NCBI GenBank assembly: GCA_021773355.1
Contig: JAJFKE010000040.1
Location: 117,686 to 181,685 of the forward strand
Direction of reading: 5' to 3'
Length of the DNA: 64,000 nucleotides
From: Gammaproteobacteria bacterium
Lineage (GTDB): Bacteria; Pseudomonadota; Gammaproteobacteria; Pseudomonadales; Pseudohongiellaceae
Positions 1-7,897 of this stretch are shown here, piece by piece. The stretch's first letter is position 1. Each line of letters starts with the position of its first letter. Made by a program: the position numbers and the translations under genes. A model generated the notes under the pieces. It had not been told where the DNA came from. It saw only the letters and a program-made list of their open reading frames with translations, and made no database searches.

Positions 1-466
1 GCACATTACTCATGGGGTGCTTCTTTTGTGAATGCACAAAGTCCGGAAATTTTTGCGGATCATTCAGGAAAAACACCGGCGTATTGTTTCCTACCACATC
101 ATAGTTGCCCTCCTCGGTATAAAATCGCAGTGCAAAGCCACGAGGATCTCTCGCATAATCACTGGAATCCTGGCCACCGCCCACAGTTGAAAAGCGCAGG
201 AAAATCTCTGTCTCGCTGCCTGCTGTTTGCAGAAAGTCGGCAATAGTATAATCGCTCAGACTTTTACTAAGAGTGAAGGTCCCATAGGCGCCTGTTCCTC
301 TGGCATGAACTACGCGTTCGGGAATTCGCTCACGATTAAAATGAGCCAGCTTCTCGAACAATTGATAATTATCGAAAGTTAAGGGGCCTCTTTTGCCCAC
401 GCTAACACTGTTATTGTCATCGGCTACGGGGCAGCCGGCGGAAGTGGTTAAGGTATTGTCTGACAT
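1..466 (-). CDS. Catalase, N-terminal part (heme catalase; runs off left edge)
   Basis: The first 155 codons of a monofunctional heme catalase, which dismutates hydrogen peroxide; the rest lies beyond the left edge. The translation shows the family core: [20 protein letters not shown], the catalytic-His motif RVVHARG (His54), RFSTVGG, and the [20 protein letters not shown] segment holding the distal Asn. The start ATG is at 464-466, with an AGGAG ribosome site about 7 nt upstream. It is divergent from oxyR, with a near-consensus OxyR site between them, so peroxide induction is very likely. The short N-terminus suggests a small-subunit catalase, but that cannot be settled from this fragment. 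Confidence 0.95.
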   Translation of the reverse strand, partial: MSDNTLTTSAGCPVADDNNSVSVGKRGPLTFDNYQLFEKLAHFNRERIPERVVHARGTGAYGTFTLSKSLSDYTIADFLQTAGSETEIFLRFSTVGGGQDSSDYARDPRGFALRFYTEEGNYDVVGNNTPVFFLNDPQKFPDFVHSQKKHPMSNV

Positions 467-525
467 TTTTGTAACTCCTGACTAAGTGATGGACACACTT
501 TAGGAGGAATTTTATATCGTGTCTA

Positions 526-562
526 ATCGATATTAATTATGTTTTCTATAGGATATCCCTAT
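526..562. promoter_or_regulatory. OxyR binding site between catalase and oxyR
   Basis: Four tetramers with exact 7-nt spacing: ATCG (526-529), TTAT (537-540), ATAG (548-551), CTAT (559-562). They match the OxyR consensus ATAG-N7-CTAT-N7-ATAG-N7-CTAT at 14 of 16 positions; the right half is perfect. A minus-strand TATAAA (511-516) lies just downstream toward catalase and could be its -10 box. The site probably activates the catalase gene and autoregulates oxyR. Confidence 0.8.
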
Positions 563-652
563 ATGTTATATTTCCCCCATATTAACCAGATCAGCGTTGA
601 AGCAGAAACCGCCAGCGTTTATCCACAAACTAATTGATAGCCAGGAAATTCC

Positions 653-1594
653 ATGAGTGCAAAGAACCTGAGTTTTCGTGACCTGCAATGCCTGGTCGCA
701 ATTTGCGACAGTGGCAGCATCAGTAAGGCCGCCGATGCCTGCGCTATATCACAGCCCTCTTTGAGTGAGAGACTAAAACGCATTGAGTCTCAGCTGGGGG
801 TGGAGCTATTTGAACGCAATAAGCGCTCGCTGCTTCCTAGTTCGACTGGAGAAGCTCTGGCAGCTAAGGCGCGGGAGTTATTAGTGGGTGTGGGAGCAAT
901 CGATGAAGTAGTCGCTGCCGCTCATAAACCATTATCCGGCACGCTGCGAGTAGGAGTAATAAGTACGCTGGGGCCTTATCTAATGCCTTATATTCTCCCG
1001 CAGTTACGCAAGCAATATCCGGAGCTGGAACTGATTATTCATGAAGATTTAACCGACGCCCTAATCACCGAGCTTACGGGAGGAAGTCTTGATATCGTTA
1101 TTGCGGCTGCGCCCTTAGAAGTGCCCGGCGTTAGAGAGATCGGCTTATTTCATGAGCCATTCTTCTTGGCAGTATCCAAGCTACACAAGTTCGCAGGACC
1201 ACACTCTACAGCTGCCGCGGATCTGGATGGCAAGGACATGGTATTGCTGGAAGACGGTCACTGCCTATCTGATCAGGCCCTGGATATTTGCCCTGCTAAA
1301 CGACGCACCAACAAGAATAGACTGCATTCAATGTCACTGGAAACACTACGTCATATGGTCGCGGCAGGCGCCGGATACACTTTGCTTCCAAGCCTCAGCG
1401 TCGGCAATAAACCAAGCTTAAGTAAACTGATTAGCTACAAGAAACTGGATGGGAAACGACAGTATGGTCGACAAATTGTGTTAGCGCATAGAAGTTCGTT
1501 TGCACGTAAGACCGATGTTCACCTATTTTCGCAGCTGATTAGGGATTGCCTTCCTGATTCTGTTGAAACAATCTTGACTTCAACAAGGCATTAG
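653..1594 (+). CDS. oxyR: OxyR, peroxide-sensing LysR-type activator
   Basis: A LysR-family regulator of 313 aa with an N-terminal winged HTH (about residues 6-65) and a periplasmic-binding-like sensor domain (about 95-300). It carries the OxyR signature GHCLSDQALDIC with Cys204 and Cys213 nine residues apart. These equal E. coli OxyR Cys199 and Cys208, which form the peroxide-sensing disulfide. The following SLETLRHMVAAGAGYTLLPS is also OxyR-typical. It is divergent from the catalase gene across 186 bp containing the OxyR site. The expected role is activation of peroxide defence genes when oxidised. Confidence 0.95.
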   Translation: MSAKNLSFRDLQCLVAICDSGSISKAADACAISQPSLSERLKRIESQLGVELFERNKRSLLPSSTGEALAAKARELLVGVGAIDEVVAAAHKPLSGTLRVGVISTLGPYLMPYILPQLRKQYPELELIIHEDLTDALITELTGGSLDIVIAAAPLEVPGVREIGLFHEPFFLAVSKLHKFAGPHSTAAADLDGKDMVLLEDGHCLSDQALDICPAKRRTNKNRLHSMSLETLRHMVAAGAGYTLLPSLSVGNKPSLSKLISYKKLDGKRQYGRQIVLAHRSSFARKTDVHLFSQLIRDCLPDSVETILTSTRH

Positions 1595-1609
1595 TTGCAT
1601 CCACTGCGA

Positions 1610-2230
1610 TTAAACCAACACAGACTTAATTGTTTCCCGAAGCTGCGGCAGAACATCTTGTTCGAACCAAATATTCTTCTTCAGCCATATTTGGTTCCTG
1701 GGAGATGGATGCGGCAATACATAGGTATCTGGCGCACAGTCTCGCCAATGTTTGACTCTGTCCGTGAGAGTCTTATAAGTGCCGGGCAAATAGTAATTTT
1801 GCGCATATTGCCCAATCAGTAGTGTGCACTCTATATTGGGCAGAAAGTTCAATAAGAGGTCATGCCACTGCGGAGCGCATTCGGGTCTGGGAGGCAGATC
1901 CCCCGACTTGCCCTTACCCGGGTAACAGAATCCCATGGGTACTATAGCGACCAGCGCTTCATCATAAAATTGCGCATCGCTTATTCCCATCCAATCCCGC
2001 AGGCGTTTTCCGCTGGCATCATTCCACGGGACTCCGCTCAAATGCACTTTGGTTCCGGGAGCCTGGCCTATTATCAGAATCTTTGATTGGCTGTTAGCCC
2101 TTAGCACCGGGTTGGGCTCGGGGATTAATGTCTCGCAAGTACGACACTGCCTGATTTCATCTAGCAACCTTGGCACATCTTTAACAATCAGCTCTGGCAT
2201 GGCAGCGTATCTAGCATGAAAGATTTTCAC
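1610..2230 (-). CDS. Uracil-DNA glycosylase superfamily protein
   Basis: A protein of 206 aa with the superfamily motifs in order: GQAPG (residues 55-59) followed by GVPWNDASGKRLRDWMG, and late HPSPRN before the C-terminus. These correspond to the water-activating loop and the DNA-intercalating loop. An early CRTC pair (29-32) recalls the Fe-S ligands of family 4 enzymes, but I cannot see a clear second pair. The start is GTG at 2228-2230, favoured by AGGACAAGA directly upstream; the ATG ten codons later has no ribosome site. It is convergent with oxyR, 15 bp apart. Likely base-excision repair, but substrate unproven. Confidence 0.8.
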   Translation of the reverse strand: MKIFHARYAAMPELIVKDVPRLLDEIRQCRTCETLIPEPNPVLRANSQSKILIIGQAPGTKVHLSGVPWNDASGKRLRDWMGISDAQFYDEALVAIVPMGFCYPGKGKSGDLPPRPECAPQWHDLLLNFLPNIECTLLIGQYAQNYYLPGTYKTLTDRVKHWRDCAPDTYVLPHPSPRNQIWLKKNIWFEQDVLPQLRETIKSVLV

Positions 2231-2315
2231 TCTTGTCCTGAATTGGTAGTACCCAGGTTATTTTCCAGATAACTATTGGGCTCTAGTACCTGACTAACTA
2301 GCTCCGTCGGCTAGA

Positions 2316-3074
2316 CTATTTGCGATACAGGACCACAAACTTACTTGTTTTTCCCTGAATAGAAGGATCGAAGACACTGTTGTCCAGTGGGTCCTGATCG
2401 TTCTTGTGCAGTTGTGAAACTCTCACCACTTCAAGACCAACCGCTTCTGCATGTTCGGTAACAATGCCCTCACGTATTCTATGCAGCGTGCCACCTGTCT
2501 CAGGACCAGCATTCGCTAGCGCATCATGATCCACCGCCAAAAATACACCACCTGGTTTTAGAACTCGCGCGATTTCAGCAAAAGAGTCTTGCGGATCGCC
2601 CAATGTGACACCGGCCGCTGGCTCAAACCAAAGCTCATGTGGCCCAAGTATCCAGGTAACCATGTCGACAGAATTGTCGGCCGCATCCAATTCATCGAAA
2701 TTAGTGCGCGTACTGCGCACATTGGGTAGACGGTTATTCGCGACTCGTGTAGCAGGTGCATCACCCAAAAAAGCGTCAAATGATGGCGGGTTCTGCACTA
2801 TCACAGTGCCCGCAGCCCCCACAGCTCGGCTGAGAATTTCGGTGTAATAACCTCCAGCTGCTTCCAATTCCATTACCGTCATGCCCTGCTGTATTCCTGC
2901 GAACGCTAGCACCTCCAGGGGCATTCGTCTGGCGTCGTCTGCGGCATCTTCGCTGGGACGATCTCCGTGGATGAGTGCATTCGCTACCAGGTCTGCGGAC
3001 GATGCGTCAGCAAACGAGAGTGAAGCGGCGGTTAACAGACTCACTGCGGCCAATGTGTTGATTAGTTGCTTCAT
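2316..3074 (-). CDS. Exported class I SAM-dependent methyltransferase-like protein
   Basis: A protein of 252 aa. A signal peptide (about residues 1-22, ending SLSFADA) precedes a Rossmann methyltransferase domain with motif I as VMELEAAGGYYTEIL, a DNSVDMVTWIL acidic strand, and EIARVLKPGGVFLAVDH. It belongs to a family of apparently periplasmic methyltransferases in which motif I usually reads GGGYYT; the variant AGGYYT is seen here. The start at 3074 has CTCAGGAG upstream; the longer frame to 3116 lacks such a site. Substrate unknown, and an exported SAM-dependent enzyme lacks an obvious cofactor supply. Confidence 0.75.
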   Translation of the reverse strand: MKQLINTLAAVSLLTAASLSFADASSADLVANALIHGDRPSEDAADDARRMPLEVLAFAGIQQGMTVMELEAAGGYYTEILSRAVGAAGTVIVQNPPSFDAFLGDAPATRVANNRLPNVRSTRTNFDELDAADNSVDMVTWILGPHELWFEPAAGVTLGDPQDSFAEIARVLKPGGVFLAVDHDALANAGPETGGTLHRIREGIVTEHAEAVGLEVVRVSQLHKNDQDPLDNSVFDPSIQGKTSKFVVLYRK

Positions 3075-3259
3075 AAATTTCTCCTGAGAATAAGACAGTG
3101 CTGTAAAATAAATCATTCTAATATTCAGACTAATGTTGCTGAAACAGTGTGTCTAAAACTTGGCATCCAGTTTATCCGAAAATTAGCAAGAAGTGGTGGC
3201 TTGGGATTAATCTGGCTACTTTCTTGGACTTTAAGAAAGCGATGAATCACAGAGCCTGG

Positions 3260-4720
3260 TCAAGGCTTAAGGAGTCGCCGCCAGCCAATCACTACCGCCG
3301 TTAGCGAAAACACAAAGCCTAGCAGGCACAGTAGAATTAGTAGAATATCCCAAATCGGTCTGTTCCTAAGCAAGAACTGAAAATCCAGGCTGTGCAGGCC
3401 ATTGAATAACCAGCGCTCCCTACGACTCGCATCAGTAACACGATTGACGATCTCACCGCTGCCAACATCAATGTGGTACCAGGTGGACTCAGAGTCATTG
3501 AACTTAGCCCGGTAGACAGGAAAAGGACGGTAGTTGTTATGCCTAGAATAATAATAATTGTCAGCTTCATTCACTACTTCGATGCTTTCCAAATTTGCAC
3601 TTGGTAGTAACGCCGGTATTGCCTCATTGATCAAGGCCAACAAATTCACCGACGCATTCTGTGCGCTGCTGCTGTGAAATTGAATTTCGCTGTCTGCAGA
3701 GGACATCTTCAGCGAAAGGTATGGCGTGTTTTGAATCTGATGCCATTGCACTTCTTTAATGGGCTCTACAGTTTCGATAAAGTTCGGCGTAGGCAGGTTT
3801 GACAGGCGCAGAGTATCGGCGCCTTTGTAACGAGTAATCTGTTCTTGTGCAGCGGAGGTAGTATTAAACACACCCCAGGGACCCATTGACATTAGACCAC
3901 TAAATATAAACGTCGATACAAAAATAAGAGACAACAATCCAAGCAGGTGGTGCCACTTCATCCACCCTTTATAGGGACTAAGACCACTCCCTCTATTTAG
4001 AGCCTGAATTCGAACTCTGGAGAATCCAATTATGCCGCCGCTGATGACCGACACAATTCCGATTAAAGAAACAGTGACTATGACCTGATTCCACAGCGAA
4101 GCGTTCCTGCGCAGTTGCACCGGATATATCCAATGGATCGTTGATCCCAGCCAGTTCCAGAAACGCTCCTTTCTGCTAGTGTCCAGTACCACCTGCCCAC
4201 TGCGATCTGACACATACACAACACTGTCTTCGCTGTCATTTAGTCTTACTCGATGCAAGGGGCGATAGGGATTCAAACTCCCCGATATACTCCATTGATC
4301 GATATCTACCAATTCATCGTAAGAAGGCGACAAGTCTTCGGCTGCAAAACCCGACAGAGCGGCAGCATTTACCGCAAACTCTTCACTAAGCCCAGCCACT
4401 ACATCGCCAGTGTCAGCGAATACCAAAGAAACCGCTGCATCGATTCCCCTGAACTCAAACGCTGGTCGATCTAGCACCGTAGTAAGTTTGACTGCCGAGA
4501 AAAGCTTTGCAGAATTAAGCGACGAAGAAGCTTGGAAAGGCGAGAGCCTGATCAGCTGGGCGTCTAATGCTGGCAAATTTGCCAGGCGTTCTTGCTCAGT
4601 AAGTTCAGGATACTCCACGTACATCATGATGACGCCAGTGGCGAACCAAAGCGCAAACAGCAGACACATGCCTACTCCCAGCCAGCGATGCACCAAAACT
4701 AATAAGGGATTGAGGTTCAC
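3260..4720 (-). CDS. PepSY-associated membrane protein
   Basis: An inner-membrane protein of 486 aa with four predicted TM segments (about residues 9-36, 207-229, 250-275, 455-482) and large periplasmic loops. It opens with the HRWLGVGMCLLFALWFATG segment of the PepSY-TM family, and the last loop contains the PepSY-like YRPFPVYRAKFNDSESTWYHID. Its ATG overlaps the stop of the upstream lipoprotein gene by 4 bp (ATGA), so the two are co-translated. PepSY proteins often sit beside siderophore receptors and some are ferric reductases. The divergent TonB receptor at 5471 fits iron handling, by inference. Confidence 0.8.
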   Translation of the reverse strand: MNLNPLLVLVHRWLGVGMCLLFALWFATGVIMMYVEYPELTEQERLANLPALDAQLIRLSPFQASSSLNSAKLFSAVKLTTVLDRPAFEFRGIDAAVSLVFADTGDVVAGLSEEFAVNAAALSGFAAEDLSPSYDELVDIDQWSISGSLNPYRPLHRVRLNDSEDSVVYVSDRSGQVVLDTSRKERFWNWLGSTIHWIYPVQLRRNASLWNQVIVTVSLIGIVSVISGGIIGFSRVRIQALNRGSGLSPYKGWMKWHHLLGLLSLIFVSTFIFSGLMSMGPWGVFNTTSAAQEQITRYKGADTLRLSNLPTPNFIETVEPIKEVQWHQIQNTPYLSLKMSSADSEIQFHSSSAQNASVNLLALINEAIPALLPSANLESIEVVNEADNYYYSRHNNYRPFPVYRAKFNDSESTWYHIDVGSGEIVNRVTDASRRERWLFNGLHSLDFQFLLRNRPIWDILLILLCLLGFVFSLTAVVIGWRRLLKP

Positions 4721-5199
4721 GGAATAGTGTAGAAGCCAGATAGTGTAAGCGACACATCTATGTCTGTGTCGCTTTCGTTAGAAAAATACCAGCCGTGGAC
4801 GCCATCAAAGGGCGCCACCATATATCCCTGCGATGATTCATTTCGATGTTGCTTATAGAACATAACATCTCCGGGTGCTTCCGAAGTTCGTATAGTGTGT
4901 CCATGAAACTCTGCTAGCAGCAGCTGGGGATCTGACAATTCTTGTGCCTGCCAATGATAGGCCACAGCACCACCCTGTTTCATGTCGAGCATGTATTCCA
5001 GGTCAGAATTAGCAGACACCGGTATTTGTATAGTATCTGAGTTATAAACGGGCCTGCTTTCGAAGAACACGTTTTCTGCCAGCGGAACATCGATCCATTC
5101 AACGGCTTCTTCCGTGCAGGAAAGCAGAAAACTCGCCATGCCTAATACACAAAGAGTTCGAATAGTTACTACACCCGATTCTTTTTCCGACTTAATCAA
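4717..5199 (-). CDS. Putative lipoprotein, partner of the PepSY protein
   Basis: A protein of 160 aa. Positively charged N-terminus, hydrophobic stretch and lipobox LLSC (Cys28) predict an outer or inner membrane lipoprotein. The mature part is soluble, with DMKQGGAVAYHWQA, GDVMFYKQHR and FDGVHGWYFSN segments typical of a conserved unknown that accompanies PepSY proteins in gammaproteobacteria. It overlaps the PepSY gene by 4 bp and faces the TonB receptor at 5471. I know no biochemical function; a role in the same metal-uptake or redox module is inferred from context. Confidence 0.65.
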   Translation of the reverse strand: MIKSEKESGVVTIRTLCVLGMASFLLSCTEEAVEWIDVPLAENVFFESRPVYNSDTIQIPVSANSDLEYMLDMKQGGAVAYHWQAQELSDPQLLLAEFHGHTIRTSEAPGDVMFYKQHRNESSQGYMVAPFDGVHGWYFSNESDTDIDVSLTLSGFYTIP

Positions 5200-5470
5200 T
5201 TGTCATTCTCCTTGAGCGTTGCCAACAAACTGTAGTGGAAATAAAACGGAAGAATAGCAAGAACGCTTCTGTCATGCCCAAGATAGTTGCCTGTTAAGAC
5301 TGAAACCGCGATGTTACAAAACGTAAAGAAACTGTTAAGAACCGTAATTTACTGGTCAATTATTAATGATAGCTCTAAACTGCGCGCCTCGATTATCAAC
5401 GGATTGAGTCCTTAGACGGGACAGCAACGAAAACGCGACTCTATAGTAGGCGTTCCTAGGAGAGCAGTAT

Positions 5471-7624
5471 ATGTCCACCAGACGATTTCAGAATAGTCGC
5501 CTTTCGCGTTTGAAAGTAGCAGGGTTCAGCTCTGTAACATTCTTGAGTTTAGCGGCCAGTGTAACTGCCGCTGAGAATGAGATCGAAGAAATAGTGGTAG
5601 TCGGCCAAGGCGGCGTAGGCAGCATTCGCCTTGGTGCGCAGAATGGTGCAGGCAGTCGCCTCGGCTTGAGCGGGCTGGACCAACCAGCGAGTGTGGACAT
5701 TATTAGCCGTGAAGAAATTGCCACCAAAGGAGATTATGCCGCACTGGATGCGGTCACTCGAACAGCCGGTATTTCGGCAAGCGCCAATCCAGGCAACGGC
5801 GGCACCTCTATTTCCTCACGGGGTTTTAACGGCCACGGTTCCACTGTTTATACCTATGACGGCACACGCCTTTATATTGTTGCAGGCACCGTAACTTTCC
5901 CCGCCGATACTTGGACCCTGGAAAAAGTCGAGGTGCTACGGGGCGCTGGATCGGTAATCAATGGCGTAGGTGCCTTGGGCACAACCATAAACTATGTACC
6001 CAAATCGCCGGTATTCGGTGACAGCAAATTCGAAGCTGTGGTGGCTAGCGGCAGTTTTGACATGAAACGGCTGGCTCTTGGCGGCGGCGCACAGATTTCG
6101 GAAAAATGGGCATTCCGCCTGGACGTCTCCCATCAGGAAGAAGATGGTTACGCGGATAGGACCGATGAAGAGCGGGATGCGTTGGCGGGTTCGCTGCTCT
6201 ATCAAGCCACAGAAGACCTAAGCATTCGATTCAGTGTCGACTACGCTGATATAGACACAGCTCCATTCTGGGGCACACCTCTAATCAACGGCAAGGCAAG
6301 CAGCTCTCACCGCCAAAATAATTTTAATTTTTCCGATGGAAAAGTGTTGTACGAAGACATCTGGTCACGTGTGCATGTGGAATGGGATATTTCTGACAGC
6401 ATAACCTTTAGGAATGACAGCTATCTTCTTGATGCCGAAAGAGAGTGGCAAAATCTGGAAGAATATTCCTATAACGGTACAACAGGATTAATAGATCGAG
6501 CTTTCTATCTGGGTATTATTCATGATGAAGAACAGTTAGGAACTCGCTTCGACTTTCTCATAGAGTCAGACTTAGGCGGCTTGGAAAACAGACTAAGCCT
6601 GGGCGCGGAAGTAAATGACATTGAATTAAATTATCTCAACAATTTCACCACCGGTGGCTTTGATGTAGGCGACAGTGTGCCAGTGTTCGGCTTCACTCCT
6701 GGAACCACGCCACAGGCAACAATCCCTACCATTCTTGACTATCAAACCGATACTAAGCAGTTCGCTGTTTTCATAGATGATGTTGTGCAATTAAATGATG
6801 AGTTCAGTCTGGTTCTGGGCGGGCGCTATGATGATATAGATTTTTCCCGATACGACTTGGCTATTGGTGGAAGTCCTGCGTCTCGCTTCTCCACTGATTT
6901 TACCGAATTTACCTGGAGAGCCGGCTTAGTCTATCAGCCTACAGAAAATAGAAGTTTTTATGTGCAAGTAAGCACCGCGGCAGATCCGGTAACTTCTCCA
7001 ATATCTATAAGCAGTGGCAATAAAGATTTCGATCTAGCGACAGGTCGCCAGTACGAAATAGGACTTAAACAACAATTTTTGCAGGGCCGAGGCGAATTTA
7101 CATTAGCCTATTTCGACATCGAAAAAGAAGATATTCTAACCCGGCTTCCTGCATCGGCGATTACCGAGCAGATTGGTCAACAAAGTTCAGACGGTATCGA
7201 ATTTACATTAAGAGTGAATCCAAGCGATACACTAAGTATTGATTTCAATGCGGCCAGCATCGATGCTGAATTCGATGAATTTTATTCCGGTGGTATCTCA
7301 CTCGCCGGCAATACACCGCGCAACGTACCGGAGCAAACCATTAACCTGTGGCTGAACTGGTCGCCTATTAATAATGTGCAATTAGGCGGCGGCTTCCGCC
7401 ATGTTGATTCTCGATTCGCAGACGACCGTAACACTGAAAAAATGCCGGAGTACACAGTGTTCGATGCCAGCCTTAACTGGATGGCTACCGACAGTCTAAC
7501 AGTGACAGCGAGAGTGAAGAATTTAACCGATGAAGAAGACTATGTGATCGCACCCTATGTTCCCAATCAATGGATATTCGGTGACCCAAGATCATACGAG
7601 CTAAGCCTGCGTTATTCTTTCTAG
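5471..7624 (+). CDS. TonB-dependent outer-membrane receptor (siderophore type)
   Basis: A receptor of 717 aa. Signal peptide (about 1-33), TonB-box-like EIEEIVVVG, plug domain (about 55-165, with ISREEIATKGDYAALDAVTRT and GVGALGTTINYVPK), then a beta-barrel ending in LRYSF with the terminal Phe needed for barrel assembly. The overall style (ISSRGFNGHGSTVYTYDG, VLRGAGSVINGVG) is that of ferric-siderophore receptors. AGGAGAG precedes the ATG. The adjacent divergent PepSY/lipoprotein pair supports iron uptake. I found no convincing Fur box in the 271-bp gap (5200-5470). Confidence 0.85.
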   Translation: MSTRRFQNSRLSRLKVAGFSSVTFLSLAASVTAAENEIEEIVVVGQGGVGSIRLGAQNGAGSRLGLSGLDQPASVDIISREEIATKGDYAALDAVTRTAGISASANPGNGGTSISSRGFNGHGSTVYTYDGTRLYIVAGTVTFPADTWTLEKVEVLRGAGSVINGVGALGTTINYVPKSPVFGDSKFEAVVASGSFDMKRLALGGGAQISEKWAFRLDVSHQEEDGYADRTDEERDALAGSLLYQATEDLSIRFSVDYADIDTAPFWGTPLINGKASSSHRQNNFNFSDGKVLYEDIWSRVHVEWDISDSITFRNDSYLLDAEREWQNLEEYSYNGTTGLIDRAFYLGIIHDEEQLGTRFDFLIESDLGGLENRLSLGAEVNDIELNYLNNFTTGGFDVGDSVPVFGFTPGTTPQATIPTILDYQTDTKQFAVFIDDVVQLNDEFSLVLGGRYDDIDFSRYDLAIGGSPASRFSTDFTEFTWRAGLVYQPTENRSFYVQVSTAADPVTSPISISSGNKDFDLATGRQYEIGLKQQFLQGRGEFTLAYFDIEKEDILTRLPASAITEQIGQQSSDGIEFTLRVNPSDTLSIDFNAASIDAEFDEFYSGGISLAGNTPRNVPEQTINLWLNWSPINNVQLGGGFRHVDSRFADDRNTEKMPEYTVFDASLNWMATDSLTVTARVKNLTDEEDYVIAPYVPNQWIFGDPRSYELSLRYSF

Positions 7625-7649
7625 AAATTGCGATAGCACAGAATAAAAT

Positions 7650-7690
7650 ACGGCTAGAGACTTGTATCTCTAGCCGTAACATTTTGTTGC
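7650..7690 (+). terminator. Intrinsic terminator after the TonB receptor
   Basis: A perfect 11-bp inverted repeat: ACGGCTAGAGA (7650-7660), 6-nt loop, TCTCTAGCCGT (7667-7677), followed by the T-rich AACATTTTGTT. It sits 25 bp after the stop of the 5471 receptor and separates it from the next operon. Confidence 0.75.
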
Positions 7691-7778
7691 AATTCCGCTC
7701 GCAGCAAGATTGCACAACTGAGACCATCCCGAAATAGCAAAGCCACTGTTCTCAAATGCCTCAGGCTGCTTGGTTTAT

Positions 7779-7792
7779 TTGATGCAGATCAA
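7779..7792. promoter_or_regulatory. FNR/Anr box upstream of the second TonB receptor operon
   Basis: TTGAT-GCAG-ATCAA is a perfect match to the FNR/Anr consensus TTGAT-N4-ATCAA. Its centre (7785.5) is 112 bp before the ATG at 7898. A possible -10 TATAAA at 7854-7859 would give a start near 7866 and place the box near -80, a position used by class I activators. Oxygen-limited activation of the 7898-12017 genes is inferred. Confidence 0.65.
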
Positions 7793-7897
7793 GAGTATGC
7801 CTATAACTGACCTTTCCGCGTCAATCTGTCGCACCCTAAGCTAGGCATGATTCTATAAAATACCTACAGTAATTCGATCTTGTAGGAGTTTAGCCCA

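Noticed and set aside
5340..5400. AT-rich ATTATTAATGATAG stretch as a Fur box before the 5471 receptor
   Set aside because: Only about 8 of 19 positions match the Fur consensus; too weak.
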